Shown here: positions 38,979-47,772 of the stretch, piece by piece | Position numbering within the stretch: position 1 is the stretch's first letter | How the letters are laid out: each line of letters opens with the position of its first letter | Translations under genes and position numbers: made by a program | Notes under the pieces: generated by a model | What the model was told of the DNA's origin: nothing | What the model saw: only the letters and a program-made list of their open reading frames with translations | Databases searched by the model: none | NCBI RefSeq assembly: GCF_033242265.1 | Contig: NZ_BTFW01000001.1 | Span: forward strand, 62,001 to 126,000 | Source: Novosphingobium sp. IK01 | GTDB lineage: Bacteria > Pseudomonadota > Alphaproteobacteria > Sphingomonadales > Sphingomonadaceae | Direction: 5' to 3' | DNA: 64,000 bases

Positions 38979-40121
38979 ATGGCAGTTGAAGCCGACTATT
39001 ACGAATTGCTCGAAGTGGAGCGCACGGCCGATGACAAGATCATCAAGTCCGCGTTCCGCAAGCTGGCCATGCGCTATCACCCCGACAAGAATCCGGGTGA
39101 CCAGGAATCCGAGGCCAAGTTCAAGCAGATCAACGAGGCCTATGCCTGCCTGTCCGACCCGCAGAAGCGGGCGGCTTATGATCGCTATGGCCATGCCGCT
39201 TTCCAGCAGGGCGGTCCGGGTGGTCCGGGCGGCGGCGCCGGTTTCGGTGGTGGCGACTTTGGCGACATCGGCGATATTTTCGAGACGATCTTCGGCGGCG
39301 CCTTTGGCGGCGGCGGGGGCCGCCAGCAGAGCCGGCGCGGCGCCGACTTGCGCTATGACATGGAGATCACCCTCGAAGAGGCGTTCCATGGCAAGACCGC
39401 CGAAATCAATGTCGAGGTTTCGCAGGCCTGCGAGCCGTGCGGCGGGTCGGGCGCGACGCCCGGCACTTCGGTGCGCCGCTGCAACCTGTGTGGCGGACAT
39501 GGCAAGGTCCGTGCCCAGCAGGGCTTCTTCATGGTCGAGCGGGCGTGCCCCAATTGCCACGGGCGCGGCGAGGTCATCGAAAAGCCCTGCCGCAATTGCC
39601 GGGGCGAGGGCCGGGTCGATACCCCCCAGACGCTCTCGGTCGATGTTCCCGCAGGTGTCGATACCGGCACGCGCATCCGCCTTGCCGGCAAGGGCGAGGC
39701 AGGACCGGGCGGGGCCCCGGCGGGCGACCTCTACATCTTCCTCCACATTGCCCGGCACAAGGTGTTCGAGCGCGACGGCACCACCCTGCTGACCCGCGCC
39801 CCGATCAGCTTCACGACCGCCGCACTCGGTGGCGAGATCGAGATCCCCGGTCTCGACGGCAGCCGCCACACGATCGAGATTCCTGCCGGAATCCAGAGTG
39901 GCAAGCAGTTGCGCAAGCGCGGTGCGGGCATGCCCGTGTTGCAGGGGCGCGGCTCGGGCGATCTGGTCGTGGAAATCCAGGTCGAGACGCCGACCCGTCT
40001 CTCGGCCCGCCAGCGCGAACTGCTGCGCGAATTCCAGTCGACCGAAACCGGCGAGGAATGCCCGCAATCGAAGGGCTTTTTCGAGCGGATCAAGGATGCC
40101 TGGACCGATCTGACCGAATGA
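38979..40121 (+). CDS. dnaJ: Chaperone DnaJ (Hsp40)
   Basis: The DnaK co-chaperone, 380 residues: a J domain with HPD at 34-36, a Gly-rich linker (about 75-110), four zinc-binding CxxCxGxG repeats ([32 protein letters not shown]) and the C-terminal substrate-binding domains. The ATG at 38979 lies right after a hairpin that hides its ribosome-binding site. Confidence 0.99.
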   Translation: MAVEADYYELLEVERTADDKIIKSAFRKLAMRYHPDKNPGDQESEAKFKQINEAYACLSDPQKRAAYDRYGHAAFQQGGPGGPGGGAGFGGGDFGDIGDIFETIFGGAFGGGGGRQQSRRGADLRYDMEITLEEAFHGKTAEINVEVSQACEPCGGSGATPGTSVRRCNLCGGHGKVRAQQGFFMVERACPNCHGRGEVIEKPCRNCRGEGRVDTPQTLSVDVPAGVDTGTRIRLAGKGEAGPGGAPAGDLYIFLHIARHKVFERDGTTLLTRAPISFTTAALGGEIEIPGLDGSRHTIEIPAGIQSGKQLRKRGAGMPVLQGRGSGDLVVEIQVETPTRLSARQRELLREFQSTETGEECPQSKGFFERIKDAWTDLTE

Positions 40122-40138
40122 CCGGATGATCGATGCCC

Positions 40139-40183
40139 CGAAGGCCCTGTCGCGCGTTCTTCTGACGCACGGCAGGGCCTTCG
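40139..40183. terminator. Terminator between dnaJ and patatin gene
   Basis: An 11-bp stem CGAAGGCCCTG / CAGGGCCTTCG with a long loop, between convergent genes. Confidence 0.6.
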
Positions 40184-40195
40184 TATATTGACGAC

Positions 40196-42583
40196 CTAGC
40201 GCCCCATTCGCTCCAGAACTTCGGCGCGCAAGGCGGGGACCAGCCCCGGATCGGCCTGAAGGCGGGCTTCTTCCTCGTCGAGGATGGCGAGGAAAGCGCG
40301 GCGCTTGAAGCTGCGCACCACGGTTTCGTCCAGGGCCATGTCGAGGGTCGAGCAGACCATGTCGATCAGCCGTTCGGCCCCGTTCAGCCGCCCCCACAGA
40401 TAGTCGTTCTCGCGCCAGGCCCGGCTGAAAAACGCGCCGAAGTGGGTGAACGCAATGCCCTTGAGGCAGGCGCGCGTGCCGCCGGGCCGGATCGCGGTGG
40501 CGTCCTCGGGCGAGATGCGGTCCACTTTCACCGAATCAAATTCGCCCAGGCCATCGCCCTGATAGAGCGGCAAAGTGGCCACGTCGTAGAACGGAAAGCC
40601 CAGATAGGCATGGAGGAACCGCCGCCGCAGCGGCTTGTCCATGGCCTCGATCGCGCGGACGAATAGCGCATCGACCTCGTCGTCGAGCCGGGCCAGATCG
40701 CGCCGCGCGGCAATCTGGGCGAGGACTGCGCCCGGATGGGTGGCAAACTGCGCCGCATGATCGGAAAAACCGGGGCCAAGCCCGGCAAGGCTGGCCTGTG
40801 CCTGATAGAGCGCCTGCGCCTGATAGACGACATCGCGCGCGGCCTCGCGCATGGCCGGCGCGATACCATCGGCCTCGTCCCAGTTGGAGGTGAGCCGCCG
40901 GGCGAGCAGCTTCAGGCGGCGAATGCGGAAATTGAGATCGTGGGCGCGGAAAAAGGCGATAGCCGCCTGGCTGGCCCCGCCGCTGCGTTCACTCAGGTGG
41001 TTGAGGCCGAGGCTTTCGAGATGGGCCCAAAGCCGTTCCTCGACCGGCGCGGCCCCGCGCCCGCTGTGCGGATCGGCGCCCAGTTCGGCGGCGAGCGGGG
41101 CGGGCAGGGCCTGGGCGATCAGGGCGGCCAGATCGGCGACGATCCCGGCCAGCTTGACTTGCGCATAGCTGTGAAAGGCAAAACCGGCCTGCTCGGCGGC
41201 GGCCTGCTGGGCGCGGGCGCGCCAGCTGATCAGGCGGGCATGGCTCGGGCGGTCGAAGAACAGGGTGTGGCCGAACAGGCGCACGACGGTGTCCTCGATC
41301 TCGGGCTTGAGGTTCTCGACAATGGCCCGCACCCGCTGGCGCTCGCGCGACTGGCGTTCGAGGGCTTCGAGGTTGTCGCGGATCGGCTGTTCGCGCGGGA
41401 TGGTCGAAAGCGCGCCGAAGATGGCCGAGAGGAAGCCGATCGGGGCGGGGGCCTGCGAAGCGGGGCTGGCGCCCGGATTGTGGGGGGCGGGATCGAGATA
41501 GACGAAGCGGCGGTCGACCTCGCGCCGCGAGGGGCGGCTGGTGAGGGCGGACATGGCCGGTCCGAACGGGCGGTTGGCCAGAACGGCGCCATCGACGAGG
41601 GCGGCCTGGTCGAGCGTGCCTTGTCGCCAGCGGTGCGGCATGATCCGGGCCACGAACGCCTCGCGCCCCGGCCAGCCCTGCCCCCGTTCGGCCATGAGTT
41701 GGTCGATCTCGGCCAGGGTGAGCGGGGGAAAGGCGCCCGGAAAGCTGGCCGTGGCGCGCGCGGCCAGCACGAGTTCGGGCAGTGCGGCCATCGGCCTGCC
41801 GTGCAGGGTTGCGATCTGGGCCTGGAACCCGATGGCCAGACGGTGCTCGTTTTCCTCGACCAGCGGGGGGCTGTTGAGGTGAAGCGGGGTGGGGTGGCCG
41901 GTAAAGTCCGTGGCGGTCACCAGCAGGTCGAGCGGGTGGCGCGGGGGCAGGAGCGGGGCGTCGGCCGGGCTGCGGGCCATGGCGTCGAGCGCTTCGGCCA
42001 GCAGGCGTGAGAAGCCGATCCCGCTGAACGGCGGGGCGAACCAGCGCGCGCGGATCAGCCGCGAGACCTTGCGCCGCACTTCGCCGCGCAACGCCGGGCC
42101 CAGTTGGCGGGCCAGATCATGCCCGCCGGGCTGGAGTCCGGGCCAGCGCAGGGCTGCCCAGACCAGCGGCTGGGCCCAGAACTTGGCAAGGCGGCCCCAG
42201 GGGCGGGCATCGGGATCGAGCAGGATGTCGCTGTCGGCGCGTTCGAGCCAGAGATGGGTGAGCGGTTCGAGGCTCTGTCCGGTGGCCAGCGCCTGGGCGA
42301 GGAAGACCGCGTTGATGCCCCCCGCGCTCGCGCCCGAGAGAATGTCGATCATCACCCGCAGCGACAGCCCCCGGTCCTGCGCGATGGTTTCGAACAGGGC
42401 GCGCCAGACCGCTTCGGTGCCCGATGGTTCTGCCGTGTCGGGCGCGGCATTGCGGGAGTGGGCATGGTGGGCCCTGCTCGCACGCAGGAGATGCCAGAGT
42501 TCCTTGGTAACCCCATGCATGTAGACGGCCAGGCTGATGCCGCCGGTGGAAACGAGAGCCAGTCGCAGTTCTTTCTGCCGCAT
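40196..42583 (-). CDS. Large patatin-related protein
   Basis: A 795-residue member of the patatin-related TIGR03607/DUF3376 type. The nucleophile elbow is GASAG at 84-88 (Ser86), and an LVDGAVLANRPF motif supplies the catalytic aspartate. The long C-terminal region (residues ~400-795) is helical and of unknown function. The ATG at 42583 is chosen since MRQKELRLALVSTGGIS fits the family. It is divergent from the sugar transferase gene (170 bp). Its role is unknown; membrane lipid turnover is plausible. Confidence 0.8.
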   Translation of the reverse strand: MRQKELRLALVSTGGISLAVYMHGVTKELWHLLRASRAHHAHSRNAAPDTAEPSGTEAVWRALFETIAQDRGLSLRVMIDILSGASAGGINAVFLAQALATGQSLEPLTHLWLERADSDILLDPDARPWGRLAKFWAQPLVWAALRWPGLQPGGHDLARQLGPALRGEVRRKVSRLIRARWFAPPFSGIGFSRLLAEALDAMARSPADAPLLPPRHPLDLLVTATDFTGHPTPLHLNSPPLVEENEHRLAIGFQAQIATLHGRPMAALPELVLAARATASFPGAFPPLTLAEIDQLMAERGQGWPGREAFVARIMPHRWRQGTLDQAALVDGAVLANRPFGPAMSALTSRPSRREVDRRFVYLDPAPHNPGASPASQAPAPIGFLSAIFGALSTIPREQPIRDNLEALERQSRERQRVRAIVENLKPEIEDTVVRLFGHTLFFDRPSHARLISWRARAQQAAAEQAGFAFHSYAQVKLAGIVADLAALIAQALPAPLAAELGADPHSGRGAAPVEERLWAHLESLGLNHLSERSGGASQAAIAFFRAHDLNFRIRRLKLLARRLTSNWDEADGIAPAMREAARDVVYQAQALYQAQASLAGLGPGFSDHAAQFATHPGAVLAQIAARRDLARLDDEVDALFVRAIEAMDKPLRRRFLHAYLGFPFYDVATLPLYQGDGLGEFDSVKVDRISPEDATAIRPGGTRACLKGIAFTHFGAFFSRAWRENDYLWGRLNGAERLIDMVCSTLDMALDETVVRSFKRRAFLAILDEEEARLQADPGLVPALRAEVLERMGR

Positions 42584-42753
42584 GCAATCACCATGGCAGG
42601 CTTTGCCCATGCCCGCCAGTAGGGCTACACTGATGTAAATCCTGCCGACAGCCACGGGGTGAAGATGTCAGATTCACCGACAATTTACGCACATCGGGCT
42701 AAGACCCTGTCCGTGGCGGCCCTATCCGGGCGAAACGGTAACTTTGGGGAACG

Positions 42754-44139
42754 ATGATCCGCCTGTTCAAACACTATATTCCCAAAGCGGTCTTTCTGCT
42801 GGGGGTCATCGATTTCTGGCTGCTGATCCTGGCGGGCGAGCTGGGCTGGAGGGTGCGTGCCTACCAGTTGTCCATCGACAGCGGGTCCATTGGCGACCGG
42901 CTGGTGCCCTTGCTGTTGTTCGCGGTGCTGGTGCAGACGGCGATGGTCTCGGTCGGGGTCTATGGCTCGGATGCGCTGCGTTCGATGCGCTATGCGACCG
43001 CGCGGTTGATGGTGGCGATCAGCCTGGGGATCATCGCGCTGTCGGTGGTCTATTTCCTGCTGCCGGGGCACACGCTGTGGCGCTCGAACCTGTTTTACGC
43101 GATGATGCTCTCGCTCGGTTTGCTGATCGGCGTGCGGGTTGCCCTCGGCGGCTTTCTGGGGACGGCGGCGTTCCGGCGGCGGGTTCTCGTGCTCGGCGCG
43201 GGGCAGCGGGCCGACCGGCTGCGCAAGCTGGGCGAGCGGCGCGAAGCGGGCTTCATGATCGTCGGCTTTGTCGCGATGAGCGCGCAAGAACCGGTCATCG
43301 AGGAGGCGATCAGCCGCGATGCCCTGCCCAATCTTACCCGGTTCGTCGAGAATCTCGGGGTCAGCGAGGTCGTTCTCGCGCTCGAGGAGCGGCGCAATGC
43401 CCTGCCGCTCAAGGATCTGCTGCGGATCAAGACCACCGGGGTCCATGTCAACGACTTCTCCACCTTCGTCGAGCGCGAGACGGGGCGGGTCGACCTCGAC
43501 ACCGTCAATCCGAGCTGGCTGATCTTCTCCGACGGGTTTGCTTCAGGGCGGATGCTCTCGGGCGCGGTCAAGCGGGCCTTCGACATTGCCGCGAGCCTGC
43601 TGCTGCTGGTGCTGACCGCGCCGGTCATCGCGGTCTTTGCCGTGCTGGTAAAGCTCGACAGCAAGGGCCCGGCGTTCTTCCGCCAGACCCGCGTGGGTCT
43701 TTATGGGCAGAGCTTCGACCTCATCAAGCTGCGGTCCATGCGCACCGACGCGGAAGCGGGGGGCGCGCAGTGGGCGGCCAAGAACGACCCGCGCGTGACC
43801 CGCATCGGTGGCCTGATCCGCAAGTTGCGCATCGACGAACTGCCGCAGACCTGGACCGTGCTGAAAGGCGAGATGAGCTTTGTCGGCCCGCGTCCCGAAC
43901 GCCCCGAATTCGTCACCGGGCTTGAGGAAGAACTGCCCTATTATGCCGAGCGCCACATGGTGAAGCCGGGGATCACCGGCTGGGCGCAGATCAACTATCC
44001 CTATGGCGCCTCGATCGAGGACGCGCGCAACAAGCTCGAATACGACCTCTACTATGCCAAGAACTATACCCCGTTCCTTGATCTCCTGATCCTGCTTCAG
44101 ACGCTGCGTGTCGTGCTCTGGCACGAAGGCGCGCGCTGA
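42754..44139 (+). CDS. Exopolysaccharide sugar transferase (PEP-CTERM-associated, TIGR03013-like)
   Basis: A 461-residue polyprenyl-phosphate sugar-1-phosphate transferase that would begin an exopolysaccharide repeat unit at the inner membrane. The N-terminus holds four or five membrane helices, and the C-terminal bacterial sugar transferase domain (from about 268) has KRAFDIAASLLLLVLTAP, KLRSMRTDAE, RKLRIDELPQ and SFVGPRPERPEF. The gene is followed by prsK and prsR, which identifies it as the EpsB-like member of the PEP-CTERM cluster. Confidence 0.88.
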   Translation: MIRLFKHYIPKAVFLLGVIDFWLLILAGELGWRVRAYQLSIDSGSIGDRLVPLLLFAVLVQTAMVSVGVYGSDALRSMRYATARLMVAISLGIIALSVVYFLLPGHTLWRSNLFYAMMLSLGLLIGVRVALGGFLGTAAFRRRVLVLGAGQRADRLRKLGERREAGFMIVGFVAMSAQEPVIEEAISRDALPNLTRFVENLGVSEVVLALEERRNALPLKDLLRIKTTGVHVNDFSTFVERETGRVDLDTVNPSWLIFSDGFASGRMLSGAVKRAFDIAASLLLLVLTAPVIAVFAVLVKLDSKGPAFFRQTRVGLYGQSFDLIKLRSMRTDAEAGGAQWAAKNDPRVTRIGGLIRKLRIDELPQTWTVLKGEMSFVGPRPERPEFVTGLEEELPYYAERHMVKPGITGWAQINYPYGASIEDARNKLEYDLYYAKNYTPFLDLLILLQTLRVVLWHEGAR

Positions 44140-44152
44140 GCGGGGAGGGGCC

Positions 44153-46357
44153 ATGCACGCGCCTTCAGAATGGACGGGGCTGTCAGGCTGGGGGGGGCTG
44201 GGCCAATGGGGCTTCGTGCTGGCGGCCTTTGCCGCGCTCGTGCTGGGGGGCTGGCAGATCGAGCGGTATCGGCGGGGGCATGACGCAGCGCGCGCGCGCG
44301 CGGTCAGGCTGGCTCCGATCGTGGCGGTGCTGGTCTGCGCGCTCTGGGCGCTGATCGAGGCGACATATGGTCCGGGCGACCCGGCGGCGCTGATCGCCGA
44401 TGTGGCGCGCAATCTGGCCTGCCTGGGGCTGGTCTATGCGCTGTTCGTCGACGACGGGCGGCACGAGACGGTCGCGCCGGTGCGTCCGGTGCTGGTCGTG
44501 CTGGCGGTCGTCGAGCTTCTGCAACCGGCCCTGCTGGTCTTGCGCCTGCGCCTTGGCATGGATGGTCTGCCAGATTCCCATGAACTGGTGATGATCTTCG
44601 AGATTTCGGTGATCCTGCGCCTGCTGGTGATCACCGGGGCGCTGGTGCTGGTCCACAATCTCTATGTCGGGGCCATGGGGCCCCAGCGTCAGGCTCTGCG
44701 CTGGACATGCGGGGCCCTCGCGCTGATCTGGGGTTATGACCTCAATTTCTACACGATGGTCTATCTCGTCAATGCGATGCCCGCCCAGTTGGTCGGCCTG
44801 CGCGCGCTGGTGGCCTTGCTGGGCATGGGCGTGCTGGGGATGGGGGCGATGCGCGAGCGGTCGCAGGCGCGGTTTTCGCCCTCGCGGGCCGTGGCGTTCC
44901 AGTCGCTCTCGCTGCTGGTCATCGGCGGGTACATGCTGCTCATGGTCGCCGTGGCGCAGTCGGTGGCCTGGCTGGGCGGCGGGGCGACGATGCTCACCCA
45001 GCTCGGCTTTGTCTTTGCCACGACCGTGCTGGTGCTGGTGCTGGTCCCCTCGCAGCGCCTGCGCGGCTGGCTCAATGTCATGGTGTCCAAGCACTTCTTC
45101 CAGCACCGCTACGACTATCGCGCCGAATGGCTGCGGTTCACCCGCACGATCGGGCAGGGGCATAGTGTGCAGGGGCTGGGCGGGCAGGAAACCGGCGACG
45201 CCACCTCGCTCCACGCCCGCGTGGTGCAGGCTCTGGCCGACATAACCGACAGCCCGCGCGGCGCCCTGCTGGTGCCTGCGGACAATGGCGATCTGGTTCT
45301 GGCCGCGCGCTGGCAATGGCCCACGCTCGACGTGCCGGCACAGGCCATGCCCGCGCACAGCGTGGCCTTTTTCGAGCAGAGCGGCTTCATCGTCGATCTC
45401 GACGAAGTGCGGCGCGGGGTCGATCATCGCGGCGAGGCGTGCGCCACGCCGGGCTGGATGGCGCAGGACGAGGCGATCTGGGCGCTCGTGCCGCTGGTGC
45501 ATTTCGACCGGCTGGTCGGGCTGGTCGCGCTGGGGCGCCCGCCGCTCGCGCGCAAGCTCGACTGGGAGGACTTCGACCTCCTGCGCGTGGCAGGACACCA
45601 GATTGCCAGCACGATTGCCGAGAACAACGGCCAGCTGGCCCTGCTGGAGGCCAGCCGTTTCGACGAGTTCAACCGCCGCATCGCCTTCGTGATGCACGAC
45701 ATCAAGAATCTGGCCAGCCAGCTCTCCTTGCTGGCCCGCAATGCCGAGCGTCACGCCGACAACCCCGAATTCCGCAAGGACATGCTGCTCACGCTCGGCA
45801 ATGCGGCCGACAAGCTCAATGCCCTGCTCGCGCGGCTCTCGCGCTATGGGACGGGCCATGGCGGCGAGCGGCTGGTCCCGGTCGATGCTGGTGCCCTGGC
45901 CCAGCGCCTTGTCGCGCGGTGGCAGGGGATGCCAGTCGAGGTCGTCATCGGCAGGGCCGATCCCTGTCTGGTCATGGTCAGTCCCGAGACGCTCGAACAA
46001 GTGCTCGTCCACCTCGTGCAGAATGCGCTCGATGCCAGCGGGCCGGGCATGCCTGTCCGCATCGAGGTGTCGGGCGAGGGGGAAACCGGCTCTGTCGCGG
46101 TGGTCGACAGCGGCTGCGGGATGAGCGCCGAATTCGTGCGCAACGGGCTGTTCAAGCCCTTCGTGTCGACCAAGCCGGGCGGCTTTGGCATCGGCGCGTT
46201 CGAGGCCCGCGAACTCGTGCGCGCGATGCGGGGCTCGCTCGATGTGGAAAGCCGGGAAGGGCTGGGCAGCCGCTTTGTCGTGCGCCTTCCACTTGCCGCC
46301 CAATCTCCGCCAGACCTTCCACCGTTTGATCTTGTGACAGAACAGAAAGTTGCCTGA
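44153..46357 (+). CDS. prsK: Histidine kinase PrsK (PEP-CTERM system)
   Basis: A 734-residue membrane kinase with about eight helices in the N-terminal half, a GAF-like middle, and a kinase core that ends in FVMHDIKNLASQLSLL (His in MHDIKN), VQNALDAS, VVDSGCGMS and KPGGFGIGAFEARELV. It belongs to the TIGR02916 type, found with exosortase/PEP-CTERM gene sets. A strong GGGGAGGGG ribosome-binding site precedes the ATG at 44153. The stop overlaps the prsR start by one base (TGATG), so they are tightly coupled. Confidence 0.9.
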   Translation: MHAPSEWTGLSGWGGLGQWGFVLAAFAALVLGGWQIERYRRGHDAARARAVRLAPIVAVLVCALWALIEATYGPGDPAALIADVARNLACLGLVYALFVDDGRHETVAPVRPVLVVLAVVELLQPALLVLRLRLGMDGLPDSHELVMIFEISVILRLLVITGALVLVHNLYVGAMGPQRQALRWTCGALALIWGYDLNFYTMVYLVNAMPAQLVGLRALVALLGMGVLGMGAMRERSQARFSPSRAVAFQSLSLLVIGGYMLLMVAVAQSVAWLGGGATMLTQLGFVFATTVLVLVLVPSQRLRGWLNVMVSKHFFQHRYDYRAEWLRFTRTIGQGHSVQGLGGQETGDATSLHARVVQALADITDSPRGALLVPADNGDLVLAARWQWPTLDVPAQAMPAHSVAFFEQSGFIVDLDEVRRGVDHRGEACATPGWMAQDEAIWALVPLVHFDRLVGLVALGRPPLARKLDWEDFDLLRVAGHQIASTIAENNGQLALLEASRFDEFNRRIAFVMHDIKNLASQLSLLARNAERHADNPEFRKDMLLTLGNAADKLNALLARLSRYGTGHGGERLVPVDAGALAQRLVARWQGMPVEVVIGRADPCLVMVSPETLEQVLVHLVQNALDASGPGMPVRIEVSGEGETGSVAVVDSGCGMSAEFVRNGLFKPFVSTKPGGFGIGAFEARELVRAMRGSLDVESREGLGSRFVVRLPLAAQSPPDLPPFDLVTEQKVA

Positions 46358-47772
46358 TGACCGAGCCGCACGCCAAGACGGCCTCCTCCCCCGTCCCGCC
46401 AAAGCCGGGGTCCAGGCTGCTGCCCAAGCTACTGATCGTGGAAGACGATCCGGGCCTTCAGGCCCAGCTCAAGTGGGCTTACGAGGATTTCGAGGTGCTC
46501 ATTGCGGGCGACCGGGCCAGCGCGCTCACCCTGCTGCGCGCCGAGGAACCGCCGGTGGTGACCCTCGATCTGGGCCTGCCGCCCGACCCGGACGGCACGA
46601 GCGAGGGTTTTGCCCTGCTCGATGCGATCATGAGCCTCAAGCCCGATACCAAGGTGATCGTTGCTTCGGGCCATGGCGCGCGTGAATCCGCGCTGCGGGC
46701 CGTGGCGCAGGGGGCCTATGATTTCTACGCCAAGCCGGTCGATATCGATGCGCTGGGGCTGATCGTGCGGCGCGCGTTCCACCTGCACCGGATCGAGGCC
46801 GAAAACCGCGCGCTGGCCGCTCGCGCGCCTGCCGATGCCCGCGTGCTGGGGGGGATGATCACCGCTGCGCCCGAGATGGTCAAAGTGGCGCGCACGATCG
46901 AGCGCGTGGCCAATACCGATGTCTCGGTCATGCTGCTGGGCGCGAGCGGGACGGGCAAGGAACTGCTCGCACGCGGGCTGCACGAGGCCAGCGTGCGCAG
47001 TGGGGCCGCCTTCGTGGCGATCAATTGCGCCGCGATCCCCGAAAACCTCCTCGAAAGCGAGCTGTTCGGCCACGAAAAGGGCGCGTTTACCGGCGCGGTC
47101 AAGACCACCGAGGGCAAGATCGAGCAGGCCAATGGCGGCACCCTGTTCCTCGACGAAGTGGGCGACATCCCGCTGCAATTGCAGGTCAAGCTGCTGCGCT
47201 TCCTGCAAGAGCGCACGATCGAACGGATCGGCGGGCGCCGGGCGATCCCGGTCGATACGCGGATCGTGTGCGCCACCCACCAGAACCTTGAGGCGATGAT
47301 CGCCGACGGGCGCTTCCGCGAGGACTTGTGGTATCGCCTTGCCGAGATCGTGATCAGGATCCCCTCGCTGGCGCAGCGGCCCGGCGACGCGATTTTGCTG
47401 GCCAAGGCTTTCCTGACCCGGTTTGCCGCAGCGATGAACCCGGCGGTCAAGGGCTTTGCCCCCGATGCGCTGGCGGCCATCGATGCCTGGGGCTGGCCGG
47501 GCAATGTTCGCGAACTGGAAAACCGCCTGAAGCGCGCGGTGATCATGGCCGATGGCAAGCTGGTCTGCGCCGCCGATCTCGACCTGCCGCTGGCCGATGC
47601 GGCCGATGACAGCCCGCTCAACCTCAAGGCCGCGCGCGAGGCTGCCGACCGCAAGGCCATCCGCCATGCGCTGGCCCGCAGCGAGGGCAATATCTCCAAC
47701 ACCGCGCGCCTGCTGGGGATCAGCCGGCCCACGCTTTATGATCTGCTCAAACAGTATGACATGCAGAACTGA
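46357..47772 (+). CDS. prsR: Sigma-54-type response regulator PrsR
   Basis: A 471-residue regulator of the TIGR02915 type. Receiver with Asp71 (VTLDLGLPPDPDG), AAA+ domain with Walker A GASGTGK at 195-201 and the sigma-54-contacting GAFTGA at 242-247, then a C-terminal Fis-like helix-turn-helix (SNTARLLGISRPTLYDLLKQY). In other genomes PrsK-PrsR switches on sigma-54 promoters of PEP-CTERM and exopolysaccharide genes. Its last bases overlap the TPR gene by 17 nt. Confidence 0.92.
   Translation: MTEPHAKTASSPVPPKPGSRLLPKLLIVEDDPGLQAQLKWAYEDFEVLIAGDRASALTLLRAEEPPVVTLDLGLPPDPDGTSEGFALLDAIMSLKPDTKVIVASGHGARESALRAVAQGAYDFYAKPVDIDALGLIVRRAFHLHRIEAENRALAARAPADARVLGGMITAAPEMVKVARTIERVANTDVSVMLLGASGTGKELLARGLHEASVRSGAAFVAINCAAIPENLLESELFGHEKGAFTGAVKTTEGKIEQANGGTLFLDEVGDIPLQLQVKLLRFLQERTIERIGGRRAIPVDTRIVCATHQNLEAMIADGRFREDLWYRLAEIVIRIPSLAQRPGDAILLAKAFLTRFAAAMNPAVKGFAPDALAAIDAWGWPGNVRELENRLKRAVIMADGKLVCAADLDLPLADAADDSPLNLKAAREAADRKAIRHALARSEGNISNTARLLGISRPTLYDLLKQYDMQN

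Noticed and set aside
42590..42620. Sigma-54-like TGGCA...TTGC near the sugar transferase
   Set aside because: The GG to GC distance is 8, not 10, so it cannot be a -24/-12 promoter.
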